From assembly GCA_046350255.1 (NCBI GenBank), contig JAXMAV010000015.1:62001-126000 (forward strand): 64,000 nucleotides of DNA, written 5' to 3'. The translations under genes and the position numbers were made by a program. The DNA comes from CALDUY01 sp046350255. Lineage in GTDB: Bacteria; Planctomycetota; Planctomycetia; Gemmatales; Gemmataceae. Each line of letters opens with the position of its first letter. Within the stretch, counting starts at the first letter, position 1. Below the pieces are notes generated by a model. The model made no database searches, had not been told where the DNA came from, and saw only the letters and a program-made list of their open reading frames with translations. Positions 16,427 to 25,352 of the stretch are shown here, one piece after another.

Positions 16427-16752
16427 GCGCGTTCCTCGCAGAAGGGTCGAGCATCTCTACCCTTTGTACCTACGGCCAGAAAATCCAGCAAGGACGGCAC
16501 GACCAGCGTTTGACAACGCGCCGAGGCAACCTATAGTTGAGCGTCCGGCCGGGGTATACCTCCAGCAGGACATAACGTGGAACCCGCGCCTTCGGGGAAG
16601 GCGTGGTTCACCGGGGCGAAGGAGGGGAGCTTCGGCTCCAAGGGGATCCTCCTTCGCCCATTTTCTTGCGCGCTGGCCCGCTTGCCGGTCGGGATCGTTG
16701 GGGATTATCATCAAGAAGTCAGAGACCCGCGACCTCTTCCGGAGTCGTCACG
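16427..16752 (+). promoter_or_regulatory. Promoter and structured leader with internal terminator upstream of MBL-fold gene
   Basis: The 326-base divergent gap holds no gene but clear plus-strand signals. TTGACA (16510-16515) and TATAGT (16532-16537) are 16 bases apart, predicting transcription from about 16544. A hairpin follows (CGCCTTC 16587-16593 with GAAGGCG 16597-16603). Then GGGCGAAGGAGG (16614-16625) pairs with CCTCCTTCGCCC (16648-16659), enclosing a GGAGC-TTCG-GCTCC tetraloop stem and followed by ATTTTCTT: an intrinsic terminator. It lies about 90 bases before the ATG at 16753, so it may attenuate that gene or end a small RNA of about 120 nt. On the minus strand, TTGCTG and TACAAA 17 bases apart near 16460-16490 are a weaker candidate promoter for the pseudokinase gene. 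Confidence 0.65.
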
Positions 16753-17547
16753 ATGCGACGTGTCCTTGGTGCCTGTGCCCTGCTTCTCTTCATGGGATCG
16801 GCCATGGCCGGCGAGATCAAGATCGCCTGGTACGGGCAATCGATGTTCCTGCTGGTCACGCCCAAGGGAACGCGCGTCGTCATCGACCCGCATAATCTCG
16901 AGGCCTACCGCGTTAACCCCCTCCGGGCCGATCTGGTGTTGATGAGCCATTTCCACACCGATCACACCAAGACCGAGGTCATCGAAAACATCAAGGAAGC
17001 CAAGGTGCTGAACGCTCTGAAAAAGAGCGGCCCGGGCGATTCCATCATCGACTTCAACCCTCTCGACGAGAAGTTCCGCGACCTGCGTCTACAGACACTG
17101 GGGACCTACCACGACCAGATGAGCGGCCTGCAGCGCGGACGCAACGGTGTGTGGATCCTCGATATCGATGGCATTCGCATCGCGCACCTGGGCGACCTGG
17201 GCCACCAACTCACCAAGGCGCAGCTGAAGAAACTCGGCACCGTCGATGTGCTGATGCTCCCGGTAGGCGGCATCTACACTCTCAATGGCATCGATGCGTT
17301 CAAGGTGGTCGATCAGGTGAAGCCCAAACGCTATGTCGTCCCCATGCATTACGGCACAATCGTCTACAGCGACCTTTTGCCGCTCAACTACTTCACCGAC
17401 GAGGTGAAAGACGCCGGCATGCCGATGGTACGCCTCAAGCCGATGCAGTGGCTCACCATCGACACCGAGGCCGCCGCACCCAAGGAGCCCAGCGTGGCGA
17501 TCCTCGATTACGGCGGCGCTCCGGTGGATATCAAGAAGAAGAAGTGA
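16753..17547 (+). CDS. Secreted metallo-beta-lactamase-fold hydrolase (UlaG/lactonase-like)
   Basis: A 264-aa protein with a signal peptide (MRRVLGACALLLFMGSAMAG) and an MBL domain of the UlaG-like group: IAWYGQSMFLLVTPKGTRVV and IDPHNLEA, the metal-binding motif SHFHTDHTKTE (HxHxDH), IAHLGDLGHQLTKAQLKKLG, LMLPVGGIYTLNG and VVPMHYGT, which supplies the last His. Relatives hydrolyse lactones or other esters, with two metal ions. Substrate is unknown. ATG 16753 is the start because it begins the signal peptide; an upstream in-frame extension from 16603 would read through the terminator hairpin and is rejected. It converges on the PVC haem dehydrogenase gene, with seven bases between stops. Regulation may involve the leader described separately. 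Confidence 0.88.
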   Translation: MRRVLGACALLLFMGSAMAGEIKIAWYGQSMFLLVTPKGTRVVIDPHNLEAYRVNPLRADLVLMSHFHTDHTKTEVIENIKEAKVLNALKKSGPGDSIIDFNPLDEKFRDLRLQTLGTYHDQMSGLQRGRNGVWILDIDGIRIAHLGDLGHQLTKAQLKKLGTVDVLMLPVGGIYTLNGIDAFKVVDQVKPKRYVVPMHYGTIVYSDLLPLNYFTDEVKDAGMPMVRLKPMQWLTIDTEAAAPKEPSVAILDYGGAPVDIKKKK

Positions 17548-17554
17548 CCCCGGT

Positions 17555-20491
17555 CTACTTCTTCAGCGGTACCTGCTTCTCGGCGGCCAGGTAGGCGAGC
17601 AAATCGCGGACCTGGTCATCGGTCAGGGGGGTGAGCTGGCCCTCGGGCATCAGCGATCCTCCCGCCTGCTCCCGTGTCTCGAGGTCGGCCTTCAGAATCC
17701 GTACCTCCTCGGTCGGTGTCTGCACCACGATCACCTTGTCGTTCTCCTGCTTGACCACGCCGGTGAGCACGCGGCCCTGCACGGTCACGAACTTCGCCAG
17801 CTGGTAATCGCGGGGTACGGCCGCCCCGGGGTCGAGCACCTTGGTGAGGATGTACTCGGGGTTGCGGCGCTGCGAGCCGGTCAGATCCGGACCAATCTTG
17901 CCGCCTTCGCCGAACAGCAGATGGCAGTTGCCGCACATCTTGGCGTAGAGGACCCGGCCGGCGACGGGGTCGGCCTTCTCACGCACCTTGGGCGCGGCCA
18001 GCTTGATGTACCGGGCCAGCAACTTCTCGCGATCCTTCGCCGGCGGGCGGATGCTGCCCCAGACGGTGTTCAACCGGTCGGTGATGGTGCGATCGCCCAG
18101 GGCGACGATCTGCCGGGCAATGAACGGCGACACATCGCTGCGCGCCACGGTTTTCTTCTCGATGGCATCCAGCAGCGCCAGGGCGTAGCCGCGTCGGGAA
18201 GCCAACGTGCTGATGGCGACGGCCTTCTCGGCCTCGTTCCATCCAGCGTAACGCGCGAGCAGCAACTGAGGAGTTTTCGGATCGTCGAAGCCAGCCAATC
18301 CCAGCAGGGCGGGCTGACGCATGGCGGGATCGTCCAGCAGCTGCTGCAGCAGTGCGGGTAGCCCCTCGATGCGCCGGTCGAGCAGTGCCTCCAGCGAGCG
18401 ATGCCGGACCGCCGGGGCTGCCTTGCCGTCCGCCACGGTACGGCGCAACGATGCCATCGCCTGGGGGTCGCCGAACAGAACCGACAGCGTCAGCACGCGC
18501 TCGCGCACCTCGGCGGCATCACTGGTGGCCAGCGAACGATAGACCACGTCCCAGCCCGGCGGCGCTGGCACATGGCGCCGGCCGGCCAGGGCCTCACCCA
18601 TGCCCACGAGTACATCGCGGCGCACGGCCGAGGAAGTATCGGCGTGGGCCAGCAGCTGGGTCAGGGCGGCCAGCGCGGGCTTCTCCTCGCTCTCGGCCAG
18701 CCGACGGGCAATCAGCTGCCGGACAAGTGGAATGGCGGCAGTCCGAGCCAGGCTGGCGGCGCGCTGAGGCGCGGCGAGAACCACCGATTCGATGCCGTAC
18801 CAGGTCATCAGCGGCAGGTAGGCATCGCTGGCGCTGGCAGCCCGTGCTGCCAGGACCTCGGCCAGGGGCCAGCGCTGATCCGCGCTCAACCGCTGCAGCG
18901 CCGAGGTGAGAGCGAGCAATACCGATTCGTCGGTCTCCTTGCGGGATTGTTCGACGAGGCGCCGGGCAGTGGCCTCGCTGACAGAATCGCCATCGACCAG
19001 CAAGCGCACTGCCCAGACGCGCACTGGTGGAGCGGCGTCGTCGAGATGCTCGTGCAGGCGCTGCTCGCTCAGGGCACCGACGACATGCGCCGCCCAGAGC
19101 AGGCGCAGCTTCTGCGCCACGGACTGGCCGGTCAGAGCCTTCTCAAGCAGGGCCGGCACCTCCTTGCCCAGTGTCCCGGCCACCGCGCGCTCCTGGAGCA
19201 GACGCCGCGCCTGACGCACCTGCCATTCGTCGCGATGCGTCTGCAAGGCGACCAGGTCGGCGTCAGACAGGCGGCTCAGATCGGCGGCCTGTCGGCGAGG
19301 CGAGCCGAAAGCAACATGGTAGACACGCCCGCTGGGATGGGTCTTGTCGTAATTGTGACACTCGCCCGTGTCGTGCCAGTCGCCCACGTACATGCCGCCG
19401 TCGTGCGCCGCCATCATCCACAGCGGGCGGAACCACGGATCGTTGGCGAAGAGAAAGTCCTCGCCGTGGCGGATGACGTAGGCCGAACGCGACCGTTCGA
19501 GCCGATCCTGGTTGAGTCGGCTGCCATGGATGTTGCCCATGAACAGGCGGTTGCGATACTCTGCGGGCCAGTTATCGCCCAGGTAGACCATCGCACCAGC
19601 GTGGGCATGGCCGCCGCCGGCCACCGAGTGCGCCCCCTGGCCGCCACGCGAGGTGGTCCAGTTGCCGCCCCCCCAGTGGATGTGGTCGGCACAGCTCTCG
19701 ATCAGGCCGTAGGTGTGACGGTTGACATCCTGGCCATACATGCGGACGAAGTGCGCGCCGGGCACGACGTGGAAGGCGTGCTTGATCACGCAGTTGGTGA
19801 TGAACATCTCGCCGAAGTCGTCCCAGTCAAGCCCCCAGGGGTTGGTTGAGCCGTGGGCCACCGCCTCGACCTTTTTGCGCACCGGATGGTAGCGCCAGAC
19901 ACCGCAATCCATGGCCACGCGCTTGCCAGCTGGAGTGCCCGGCGCGCCGAGCTTCGACTGCGACTGGATGCCGTTGAGGCCGTAGAGCCAGCCATCGGGT
20001 CCCCAGAGGAGCGAGTTCACCACGTTGTGCTTGGTGTCGAGACTGAATCCATCGAGGTGAACGACGGGGTCGCCTGTCGGCTTGTCATCCTTGACGGGGA
20101 TAAAGACGATGCGTGGGACGCTGGCCAGCCACACGCCGCCGAAGCCGACCGTGATGCCGGAGAGGTTGACGCCATTGTCGAGGAAGACCTTGCTCGACCA
20201 GGTACCGTCGCCACGTGGCTCGAGGATGACCACCCGATCCTTGCCGGGCCGGCCGTCCTTGATCCAGTGGGGGTAGCAATGCGATTCAATGACCCAGAGT
20301 CGGCCTCGCTCGTCGGTGGTGGCCGCGATCGGTTTGAGCAGGGTCGGTTCGCCAGCGACGAGGCGGACGCGGAACCCTTCGGGGACCTTCATGCGGGCCA
20401 CCGACTGCACGGGCGAGGGGAAGGTTTCCTCGCGTGCAGGGGCCAGCAGGGGACAAACGAGGACAGCAAGAAGGAACAACCAGCGAGACAT
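17555..20491 (-). CDS. PVC-type membrane-bound dehydrogenase with C-terminal cytochrome c domain
   Basis: A 978-aa secreted protein: signal peptide (MSRWLFLLAVLVCPLLAPA), a beta-propeller dehydrogenase-like domain of the planctomycete/verrucomicrobial TIGR02604 type (VPEGFRVRLVAGEPTLLKPI, RLWVIESHCYPHW, GVNLSGITVGFGGVWLA), a long HEAT-like alpha-helical region (about 430-830), and a C-terminal haem domain (TIGR02603 type) with a CGNCH haem site near residue 868 and a GPDLTGSQRRNPEYI ligand region. The family is predicted to oxidise sugars or related compounds in the periplasm and pass electrons to the haem. ATG 20491 starts the signal peptide. It lies 92 bases downstream of the DUF1501 gene in the same direction, a pairing common in planctomycetes. 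Intact, unlike its paralogue at 31252-34660. Confidence 0.9.
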   Translation of the reverse strand: MSRWLFLLAVLVCPLLAPAREETFPSPVQSVARMKVPEGFRVRLVAGEPTLLKPIAATTDERGRLWVIESHCYPHWIKDGRPGKDRVVILEPRGDGTWSSKVFLDNGVNLSGITVGFGGVWLASVPRIVFIPVKDDKPTGDPVVHLDGFSLDTKHNVVNSLLWGPDGWLYGLNGIQSQSKLGAPGTPAGKRVAMDCGVWRYHPVRKKVEAVAHGSTNPWGLDWDDFGEMFITNCVIKHAFHVVPGAHFVRMYGQDVNRHTYGLIESCADHIHWGGGNWTTSRGGQGAHSVAGGGHAHAGAMVYLGDNWPAEYRNRLFMGNIHGSRLNQDRLERSRSAYVIRHGEDFLFANDPWFRPLWMMAAHDGGMYVGDWHDTGECHNYDKTHPSGRVYHVAFGSPRRQAADLSRLSDADLVALQTHRDEWQVRQARRLLQERAVAGTLGKEVPALLEKALTGQSVAQKLRLLWAAHVVGALSEQRLHEHLDDAAPPVRVWAVRLLVDGDSVSEATARRLVEQSRKETDESVLLALTSALQRLSADQRWPLAEVLAARAASASDAYLPLMTWYGIESVVLAAPQRAASLARTAAIPLVRQLIARRLAESEEKPALAALTQLLAHADTSSAVRRDVLVGMGEALAGRRHVPAPPGWDVVYRSLATSDAAEVRERVLTLSVLFGDPQAMASLRRTVADGKAAPAVRHRSLEALLDRRIEGLPALLQQLLDDPAMRQPALLGLAGFDDPKTPQLLLARYAGWNEAEKAVAISTLASRRGYALALLDAIEKKTVARSDVSPFIARQIVALGDRTITDRLNTVWGSIRPPAKDREKLLARYIKLAAPKVREKADPVAGRVLYAKMCGNCHLLFGEGGKIGPDLTGSQRRNPEYILTKVLDPGAAVPRDYQLAKFVTVQGRVLTGVVKQENDKVIVVQTPTEEVRILKADLETREQAGGSLMPEGQLTPLTDDQVRDLLAYLAAEKQVPLKK

Positions 20492-20583
20492 GAGAGTGGC
20501 CCCGTGAGAGTCGAGCGGGGAAAGAGCGAGCCGCGCACGGGCAGACCGGGCGCGGCTCGGGTGCATGGTACAAACCGAGTCGA

Positions 20584-21948
20584 TCAAATCAACTCGCGCA
20601 GCGGCTCCTTGTCGATGAGATGCTGCGGCCGGCCGGTCTGGTCGAGGAGGAACGTCCGCGACACGTCGACGCCCAGGTTATGGTAGAGCGTGGCGAAGAC
20701 CTCACCAAACTGGACGGGGCGGTTGTTAGCGACCTCGCCCAAGCGGTTGGTGGAGCCAATCGCCTGCCCGTTCTTCATGCCGCCTCCGGCGAGAAGGGCA
20801 CAGCTGACCTGCGGCCAGTGATCGCGGCCAGAGTCCTTGTTGATGCGCGGAGTGCGACCAAATTCGCCCCAGGCCACGACGGTGACGTCGTTGAGCATAC
20901 CACGCACCTCGAGATCATCGAGCAGCGCGGAGAAGGCCTGGTCGAACTTGCCGCCGTGATCCTTGACCAGATCGAAGTTCTTGCCGTGGCTGTCCCAGCG
21001 GCCGTATGACAGGGTCACGCAGCGAGCGCCAGCCTCGACGAGACGGCGTGCCATCAGGAATTGCTCGTTAACGGTCGGAGCGCCATCGTACTGGAACTGG
21101 TACGGCTTGCCGTCGCCGTAGCGCTCGCGAACGCGGGGATCCTCGCGCGAGATGTCGAGGGCCTCGACGAGCTTCGAGGAGGTCAGCACACCCAGGGCTC
21201 GCTCGGTCATCCCGTCGATGGCCCGGAGGGTGCCGTTGGTGTCGAGTTCCTTGCGCATGCCGTCGAAACTGCTCATCAGGCGGGTGCGATCAGCCAGTTG
21301 TTCGATCGAGGTGCCCTTGAGGCGCAAGTTATTCATGCCCTGCCCATCGGGCTTGAACGACTGGTGAGCGATGCCGAGGAAACCCGGGGTGCCCGGATCG
21401 GACCAGGGCACATGCTGGGTGCGAGAGGCCAGGCCGATGAAGGGAGGCACAGAGGGATCGACCGGGCCGGCCACCTTGGAGAGTACGGCACCGATCGAAG
21501 GCCGACCACCCAGGGCGATCAGTGAGGTATGCGGCCAGCCGGACAGGCACATGATGCCATCGTGGCGATCCGGGGCCCCAACCATCGAGCGAATGACCAC
21601 GCACTTGTCCATGCGGGCGGCGATCTTCGGGAAGCATTCGCCGATCTGAATGCCGGGCACCTTGGTGGCGATCGGTTTGAATGGACCGCGAATCTCGCTG
21701 GGTGCCTCGGTCTTGATCTCCCACATGTCCTGGTGGGGTGGGCCGCCGCCCAGGTAGACCATGATGACCGATTTATGGCGGGCGGAGGTGTTGCCTGGCG
21801 TGGCTCCGCCTTGAGATTCAAGGCGGAAGAGATCGGCCAAGGTGAGAGCCCCCGCTCCGACCCCAAGCGACCCAATCTTCAGAAAGCCACGACGACTAAC
21901 GCCATCGCAGGAACGGTTGGTCGAGTGACGACCATGGATGGTGAGCAT
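20584..21948 (-). CDS. DUF1501 protein with Tat-type signal
   Basis: A 454-aa member of the DUF1501 family, an alkaline-phosphatase/sulfatase-superfamily group very frequent in planctomycetes. The N-terminus carries a twin-arginine motif (SRRGFLKIGSLGVGAGAL), indicating folded export. Family blocks are SVIMVYLGGGPPHQDMWEIK, EIRGPFKPIATKVPGIQIGE, VIRSMVGAPDRHDG, RCVTLSYGRWDSHGKNFDL and VTVVAWGEFGRTPRINKDSGRDHW. Biochemical activity is not established. ATG 21948 is selected since it lies just before the Tat signal. The downstream haem dehydrogenase gene probably belongs to the same transcript. A candidate promoter lies at 22010-22037. Confidence 0.92.
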   Translation of the reverse strand: MLTIHGRHSTNRSCDGVSRRGFLKIGSLGVGAGALTLADLFRLESQGGATPGNTSARHKSVIMVYLGGGPPHQDMWEIKTEAPSEIRGPFKPIATKVPGIQIGECFPKIAARMDKCVVIRSMVGAPDRHDGIMCLSGWPHTSLIALGGRPSIGAVLSKVAGPVDPSVPPFIGLASRTQHVPWSDPGTPGFLGIAHQSFKPDGQGMNNLRLKGTSIEQLADRTRLMSSFDGMRKELDTNGTLRAIDGMTERALGVLTSSKLVEALDISREDPRVRERYGDGKPYQFQYDGAPTVNEQFLMARRLVEAGARCVTLSYGRWDSHGKNFDLVKDHGGKFDQAFSALLDDLEVRGMLNDVTVVAWGEFGRTPRINKDSGRDHWPQVSCALLAGGGMKNGQAIGSTNRLGEVANNRPVQFGEVFATLYHNLGVDVSRTFLLDQTGRPQHLIDKEPLRELI

Positions 21949-22009
21949 GGTTCCTTGCGCCCCCGAAAGGAACAGGTGGGATAAAATCAGGCGGGATGAG
22001 CGTTTCTCT

Positions 22010-22037
22010 AGCTTAACTGGTAGGCAGGCGGTGTCAA
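22010..22037 (-). promoter_or_regulatory. Candidate promoter for the DUF1501-haem dehydrogenase pair
   Basis: Read on the minus strand: TTGACA (22037-22032), 16-base spacer, TAAGCT (22015-22010). The start would be near 22003, about 55 bases before the ATG at 21948. The -35 is perfect and the -10 is weak. Confidence 0.4.
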
Positions 22038-22095
22038 GCACGAAGGGCGCGGCCGGATCGACGGATGTCCACCGGCCGCGCCCTGGCAGGCACAA

Positions 22096-22788
22096 CTAAT
22101 CCTCGTCATCGTCAGCCGGACGGCGGCGCGGCCGGGGGCGGTCCTCGTCGTCGGGCTTGCGGCGGACCCGATCATCTGGGGCTGGCCGACGCCGAGGGGG
22201 GTCGTCTCCGGCCACGGGGCGGCGGCGGGGGCGGTCGTCCTCGTCCTCGTCATCATCGTCAGCAGGCCGACGGCCACGCGGACGGTCGTCTTCGTCATCC
22301 TCGTCGTCATCGTCGCGCATCCGACGTCGGCGTCCGCGATTGCGACGCGACAAAACGTGCTCGGCATTACCAAACGCGAGGATGGGGAGGAAGATGATGC
22401 CCAGCAGGAGTAATCCGATGGCGAACCCGGCATCTTTTCCAAAAGCCGCAGCCAGGTCGAAGCACAGAATGATGGCTCCGACGCAGGGGATCAGGTAGAC
22501 CAGGCCAAAGACCTCCTGGCGTCCGCAGATGCGGGCCATGACCAGGACGTTGTAGATGGGGATGATCGAGGCCCATCCCGGCTCGCCGGCCTTGGTGAAG
22601 ATCTTCCAGTTGACGATGATGACGAAGGCAAGAATGGCGAAGAGGAAGAGGAAATAGCAGATCATACCGGCGACGATAGCGCCTGCTGCGCCTGGTGGGA
22701 CTCCCTGGGCACCGCCCGGGTTCTGTCCGAAGCCGGGACGGCCCGGCATTTGCGCCCAGATCGCGAGATCCAGCATCATGGGCATCAT
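22096..22788 (-). CDS. DUF5684-like membrane protein with charged repeat tail
   Basis: The 230-aa product has four hydrophobic helices (about residues 36-60, 70-88, 95-115, 122-140) matching the DUF5684 type of small membrane protein: IVNWKIFTKAGEPGWASIIP, then YNVLVMARICGR and FGLVYLIPCVGAIILCFDLA. From about residue 150 the chain becomes a highly acidic/basic low-complexity tail of alternating Asp/Glu and Arg/Pro blocks (DDDDEDDEDDRPRGRRP style), likely disordered in the cytoplasm. Function is unknown. It starts MMPMML; the second or fourth Met could be used. The DUF1501 gene lies about 150 bases further on in the same direction, separated by its own candidate promoter. Confidence 0.75.
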   Translation of the reverse strand: MMPMMLDLAIWAQMPGRPGFGQNPGGAQGVPPGAAGAIVAGMICYFLFLFAILAFVIIVNWKIFTKAGEPGWASIIPIYNVLVMARICGRQEVFGLVYLIPCVGAIILCFDLAAAFGKDAGFAIGLLLLGIIFLPILAFGNAEHVLSRRNRGRRRRMRDDDDEDDEDDRPRGRRPADDDDEDEDDRPRRRPVAGDDPPRRRPAPDDRVRRKPDDEDRPRPRRRPADDDED

Positions 22789-23022
22789 GGGGTGAACACC
22801 TCCCAGTGGGGATTGTTGGTGTGCTCAAACGTCGGGCTGAGCATGTCGGCTAGTTTCGAGGGAGGAGGCTGAAAAGTCAACAACCACCCTTCGAGCAGTT
22901 CCCGTTCGACTCCTTCTCAGGAAACCCCCGAGGGCAAAATCTGCTTGCTCTTCAGCGCGACGAGGAGACAATGCATATCCAAAGTCATGGCTGGCAAATC
23001 CCCATCTCCCCAGGAGTTTTTC

Positions 23023-23928
23023 ATGTCTGCACGTCGTCCTGCCTTCGGGCTCTTTCAACTACTGATCGCACTGGCCTTCATCCTCGTGTTGATCGCCATG
23101 CTGCTCCCGGCTGTCCAGAAAACTCGCGAGGCGGCCGCACGGATGCAGAGTCAGAACAACCTGAAGCAGATCGCCCTGTCGCTACACAACTACGCAGATG
23201 CCAACCTTCGGTTACCCGCCGGTGAGGATGCGAATCATTTTGGCACCCTGGCCTACCTGCTGCCTTACGTCGAACAGGACGCCGTCTATCGCCGGATCGA
23301 CTTCAAAAAGTCGGTGGACGACGAGGACAATGCAGCCATGCGAGCCGTGCGGATCAAGGTCTTCATGAGCCCGCTCGATGACAAAATCGAGGCCAATCGG
23401 AAGTGGGGCGCCACCAGCTACATGGCGGTCGCCGGCAGCAATCCGGCCCTGAAGGACAACAACGGCATCCTGTACCGCGAATCGCGCACCAGGTTCCCCG
23501 ACATCACCGATGGCACCTCCAACACGCTGCTCACCATCGAGACACTCGTTGGCGACGGTTCGAAGACAGCCATCACCCCAGCCCGGCAACACATCCGCCT
23601 GAAGGCGAATGCGCTGAAGGACATCAAGGATTCGGCCGGGGTGGACGACTGGAAAGACGGGAAGAACATCGCTGCCGACCGAGGTGGTTCGTGGATGGAT
23701 GGACGTTTCCTCCAGTCCACGGTGGCGCTCAACCGGACCTTCAATGCCGAGGAACCGGACGTGGATTGCGGCGGCGATGGCGGCCTGGCCGGTCCGCGCG
23801 GGCTGCGGCAGGGCTTCAACGTGGGCATGGCGGATGGCTCCGTGCGATTCATCAGTGGTACAGCCCAGCTTAGCTCCCTCAAGGCGCTGGCCACGCGGAG
23901 TGGAGGCGAAGTGATCAACGACTTCTGA
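23023..23928 (+). CDS. DUF1559 pseudopilin-like protein
   Basis: A 301-aa member of the DUF1559 family, a planctomycete expansion with a type IV pilin-like N-terminus. The helix LFQLLIALAFILVLIAMLLP is followed by the family hallmark AVQKTREAAARMQSQNNLKQ and IALSLHNYADANLRLPA. The usual prepilin cleavage context GFTLxE is degenerate here (GLFQLLIAL, lacking the +5 Glu). C-terminal family features are DGTSNTLLTIETL and GFNVGMADGSVRFIS. I chose ATG 23023, seven bases after CAGGAG; an in-frame extension from 22945 lacks a good ribosome site. The gene is divergent from the DUF5684-like gene and ends at a strong terminator. Role unknown, likely an envelope or secretion-related fibre protein. Confidence 0.88.
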   Translation: MSARRPAFGLFQLLIALAFILVLIAMLLPAVQKTREAAARMQSQNNLKQIALSLHNYADANLRLPAGEDANHFGTLAYLLPYVEQDAVYRRIDFKKSVDDEDNAAMRAVRIKVFMSPLDDKIEANRKWGATSYMAVAGSNPALKDNNGILYRESRTRFPDITDGTSNTLLTIETLVGDGSKTAITPARQHIRLKANALKDIKDSAGVDDWKDGKNIAADRGGSWMDGRFLQSTVALNRTFNAEEPDVDCGGDGGLAGPRGLRQGFNVGMADGSVRFISGTAQLSSLKALATRSGGEVINDF

Positions 23929-23952
23929 TCTCTCCTCTCTCCCCGCAACGCA

Positions 23953-23991
23953 CAACGGCCCGCGTGCATCCCACGCGGGCCGTTGCCTTTT
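23953..23991 (+). terminator. Intrinsic terminator after the DUF1559 gene
   Basis: CAACGGCCCGCGTG (23953-23966) and CACGCGGGCCGTTG (23972-23985) form a 14-bp perfect stem with a 5-base loop, followed by CCTTTTG. It also separates the convergent acetyltransferase gene. Confidence 0.9.
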
Positions 23992-24017
23992 GTTCCTCGG
24001 ATACACCCCCCGTGGGG

Positions 24018-24464
24018 TCAGGCTAGCGAGCGCTGCAGCAGGATCAGGTTATCGCCATGATCCTGGTCCCAGCGTATGCCCACGATGTCGTACTCGCTTT
24101 CGAGCGCGAGATGGAGCATTGGCCGTTGGCGGTTGAAGCACTCGCCCCGGACAAACTCGTACTCGTTCTGGCGCACCCAGCTGTGGAAGGCGTCGAGCAG
24201 TTGCGACGCCACTCCCTGACGCCGATGCGACGGCAACACGCCCAGAAACCACAGGAAGAAGGTACGAGGTTTCAGCTCGAACCCCAGCAGGAAGCCTACC
24301 GGTTGCTCCTGGATGCGGGCCACCATCTGCAGGATGTTGTGCCTGCCCAGGTAGCGCCGCTGGAAGTGCTCCTCGTCGCGCGGCGGGCGGAACATCTGGT
24401 TGTAGAGCCCCACGATCTCGGCCAGATCGTCCGGCGCCAGCAGATCGACGATCACATCGGCCAT
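24018..24464 (-). CDS. GNAT-family N-acetyltransferase
   Basis: A 148-aa acetyl-CoA-dependent acyltransferase of the GNAT fold. The motif A region is FLWFLGVLPSHRRQGVASQL, with the acetyl-CoA phosphate loop RRQGVA (Q/RxxGxG/A), preceded by PVGFLLGFELK as strand 4 and followed by LLDAFHSWVRQNEYEFVRGE. Acceptor is unknown. MADVIVDLLAPDDLAEI is a typical GNAT start and selects ATG 24464. It is the last of a minus-strand run that begins at 29660 with the DUF1549/DUF1553 gene, 49 bases after the preceding disordered-protein gene. Confidence 0.85.
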   Translation of the reverse strand: MADVIVDLLAPDDLAEIVGLYNQMFRPPRDEEHFQRRYLGRHNILQMVARIQEQPVGFLLGFELKPRTFFLWFLGVLPSHRRQGVASQLLDAFHSWVRQNEYEFVRGECFNRQRPMLHLALESEYDIVGIRWDQDHGDNLILLQRSLA

Positions 24465-24513
24465 GGCATGTTCCTCGATAAGCGAGACCCCGGGATCTCC
24501 CGGCGCGGCGCGA

Positions 24514-25287
24514 TCACCGGTCGGGAGGACGATACAGCGAGGCCACCAGGTCGGCCCAGGAGGGGACCGCCAGATCGGTGAGATCCTCGAACTCCTCGTC
24601 ATCTTCTTCCGCCGGAGGTTCGTTCTCGTCGCTGTCGGCCAGGACCTCCTCGGAAGCTGGTTCCTCGTCGTCCTCGGGCTCCTCGGCCGCTTCAGTGCGA
24701 GCCGGTTCCGCGCTCGCCGCTGCGCTCTCGCTGCCCTTGCGCCGCCGACGGCGCCGCCGACGCCGGGTTCCGGTGGAAGGGGCTTCCTCCTCGGTTTCGC
24801 CGGATTCGGCCTCGGTCGATTCGGTCTCGGCTTCCACCTCCGCGACCACCTCTACCTGGGTTTCGCTGGTGATGGAAACGGGAGCCGGGGTTTCGGTCGG
24901 CTCGGTTTCCTCGGCGACCTCCGTCGGCCCTGGAAGCTCTTCGACAGCGGGCGCGGCCTCCTCCTCGGCTGGCTTACGGCGGCGGCGCCGGCCACGACTG
25001 GCTGGCTCGCGCGTTGGCTCTTCGCCGTTCTCTACCGCCTCGGCAGCTGGTTCGGTAGCGGCCGCCGGTTCTTCCGCGCTGGCGGCGCCGCGCCGACGAC
25101 GACCACGCGGGCTGGGCACTTCCTCGGCCGGGGGAGCGGATGCCTCGATGGCAGGGGCGGGCGGTTCGGGTGGCGTGTGCTTCGCCACCACCTCGGGCTG
25201 CGAAGCGGGACCCGAGGTCGGCTCGTTGGCCAGCCCCAGCTCGGTGAGGATCGATTCCCACTTCTTGCGATATTCCGGATCGTGCAT
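24514..25287 (-). CDS. Disordered Glu/Ala/Arg-rich protein, unknown function
   Basis: The 257-aa product starts with a short ordered segment (MHDPEYRKKWESILTELGL), continues as low complexity with acidic/proline stretches interrupted by four Arg/Lys clusters (GRRRR, RGRRRRRKP, TRRRRRRRRRKG and similar), and ends with a short conserved-looking acidic/hydrophobic piece (DLTDLAVPSWADLVASLY). Arg clusters among acidic disorder resemble RNA-binding tails, such as those of RNase E, but no catalytic domain is present. I do not recognise the family. ATG 25287 follows GAGGAAG; upstream in-frame codons have no ribosome site. Placement between a PQQ propeller gene and a GNAT gene gives no functional hint. 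The reading frame is supported by lack of stops over 770 bases and by its ordered ends. Confidence 0.65.
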   Translation of the reverse strand: MHDPEYRKKWESILTELGLANEPTSGPASQPEVVAKHTPPEPPAPAIEASAPPAEEVPSPRGRRRRGAASAEEPAAATEPAAEAVENGEEPTREPASRGRRRRRKPAEEEAAPAVEELPGPTEVAEETEPTETPAPVSITSETQVEVVAEVEAETESTEAESGETEEEAPSTGTRRRRRRRRRKGSESAAASAEPARTEAAEEPEDDEEPASEEVLADSDENEPPAEEDDEEFEDLTDLAVPSWADLVASLYRPPDR

Positions 25288-25352
25288 AAGGTCACTCTTC
25301 CTCGTATCTTGTCCCGCTATCTTAGCAACCCGGCGGATTGTTCCTACCCCAG

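Noticed and set aside
16603..16752. In-frame N-terminal extension of the MBL-fold protein
   Set aside because: It would read through a terminator hairpin and place the signal peptide internally; ATG 16753 gives a normal exported start.
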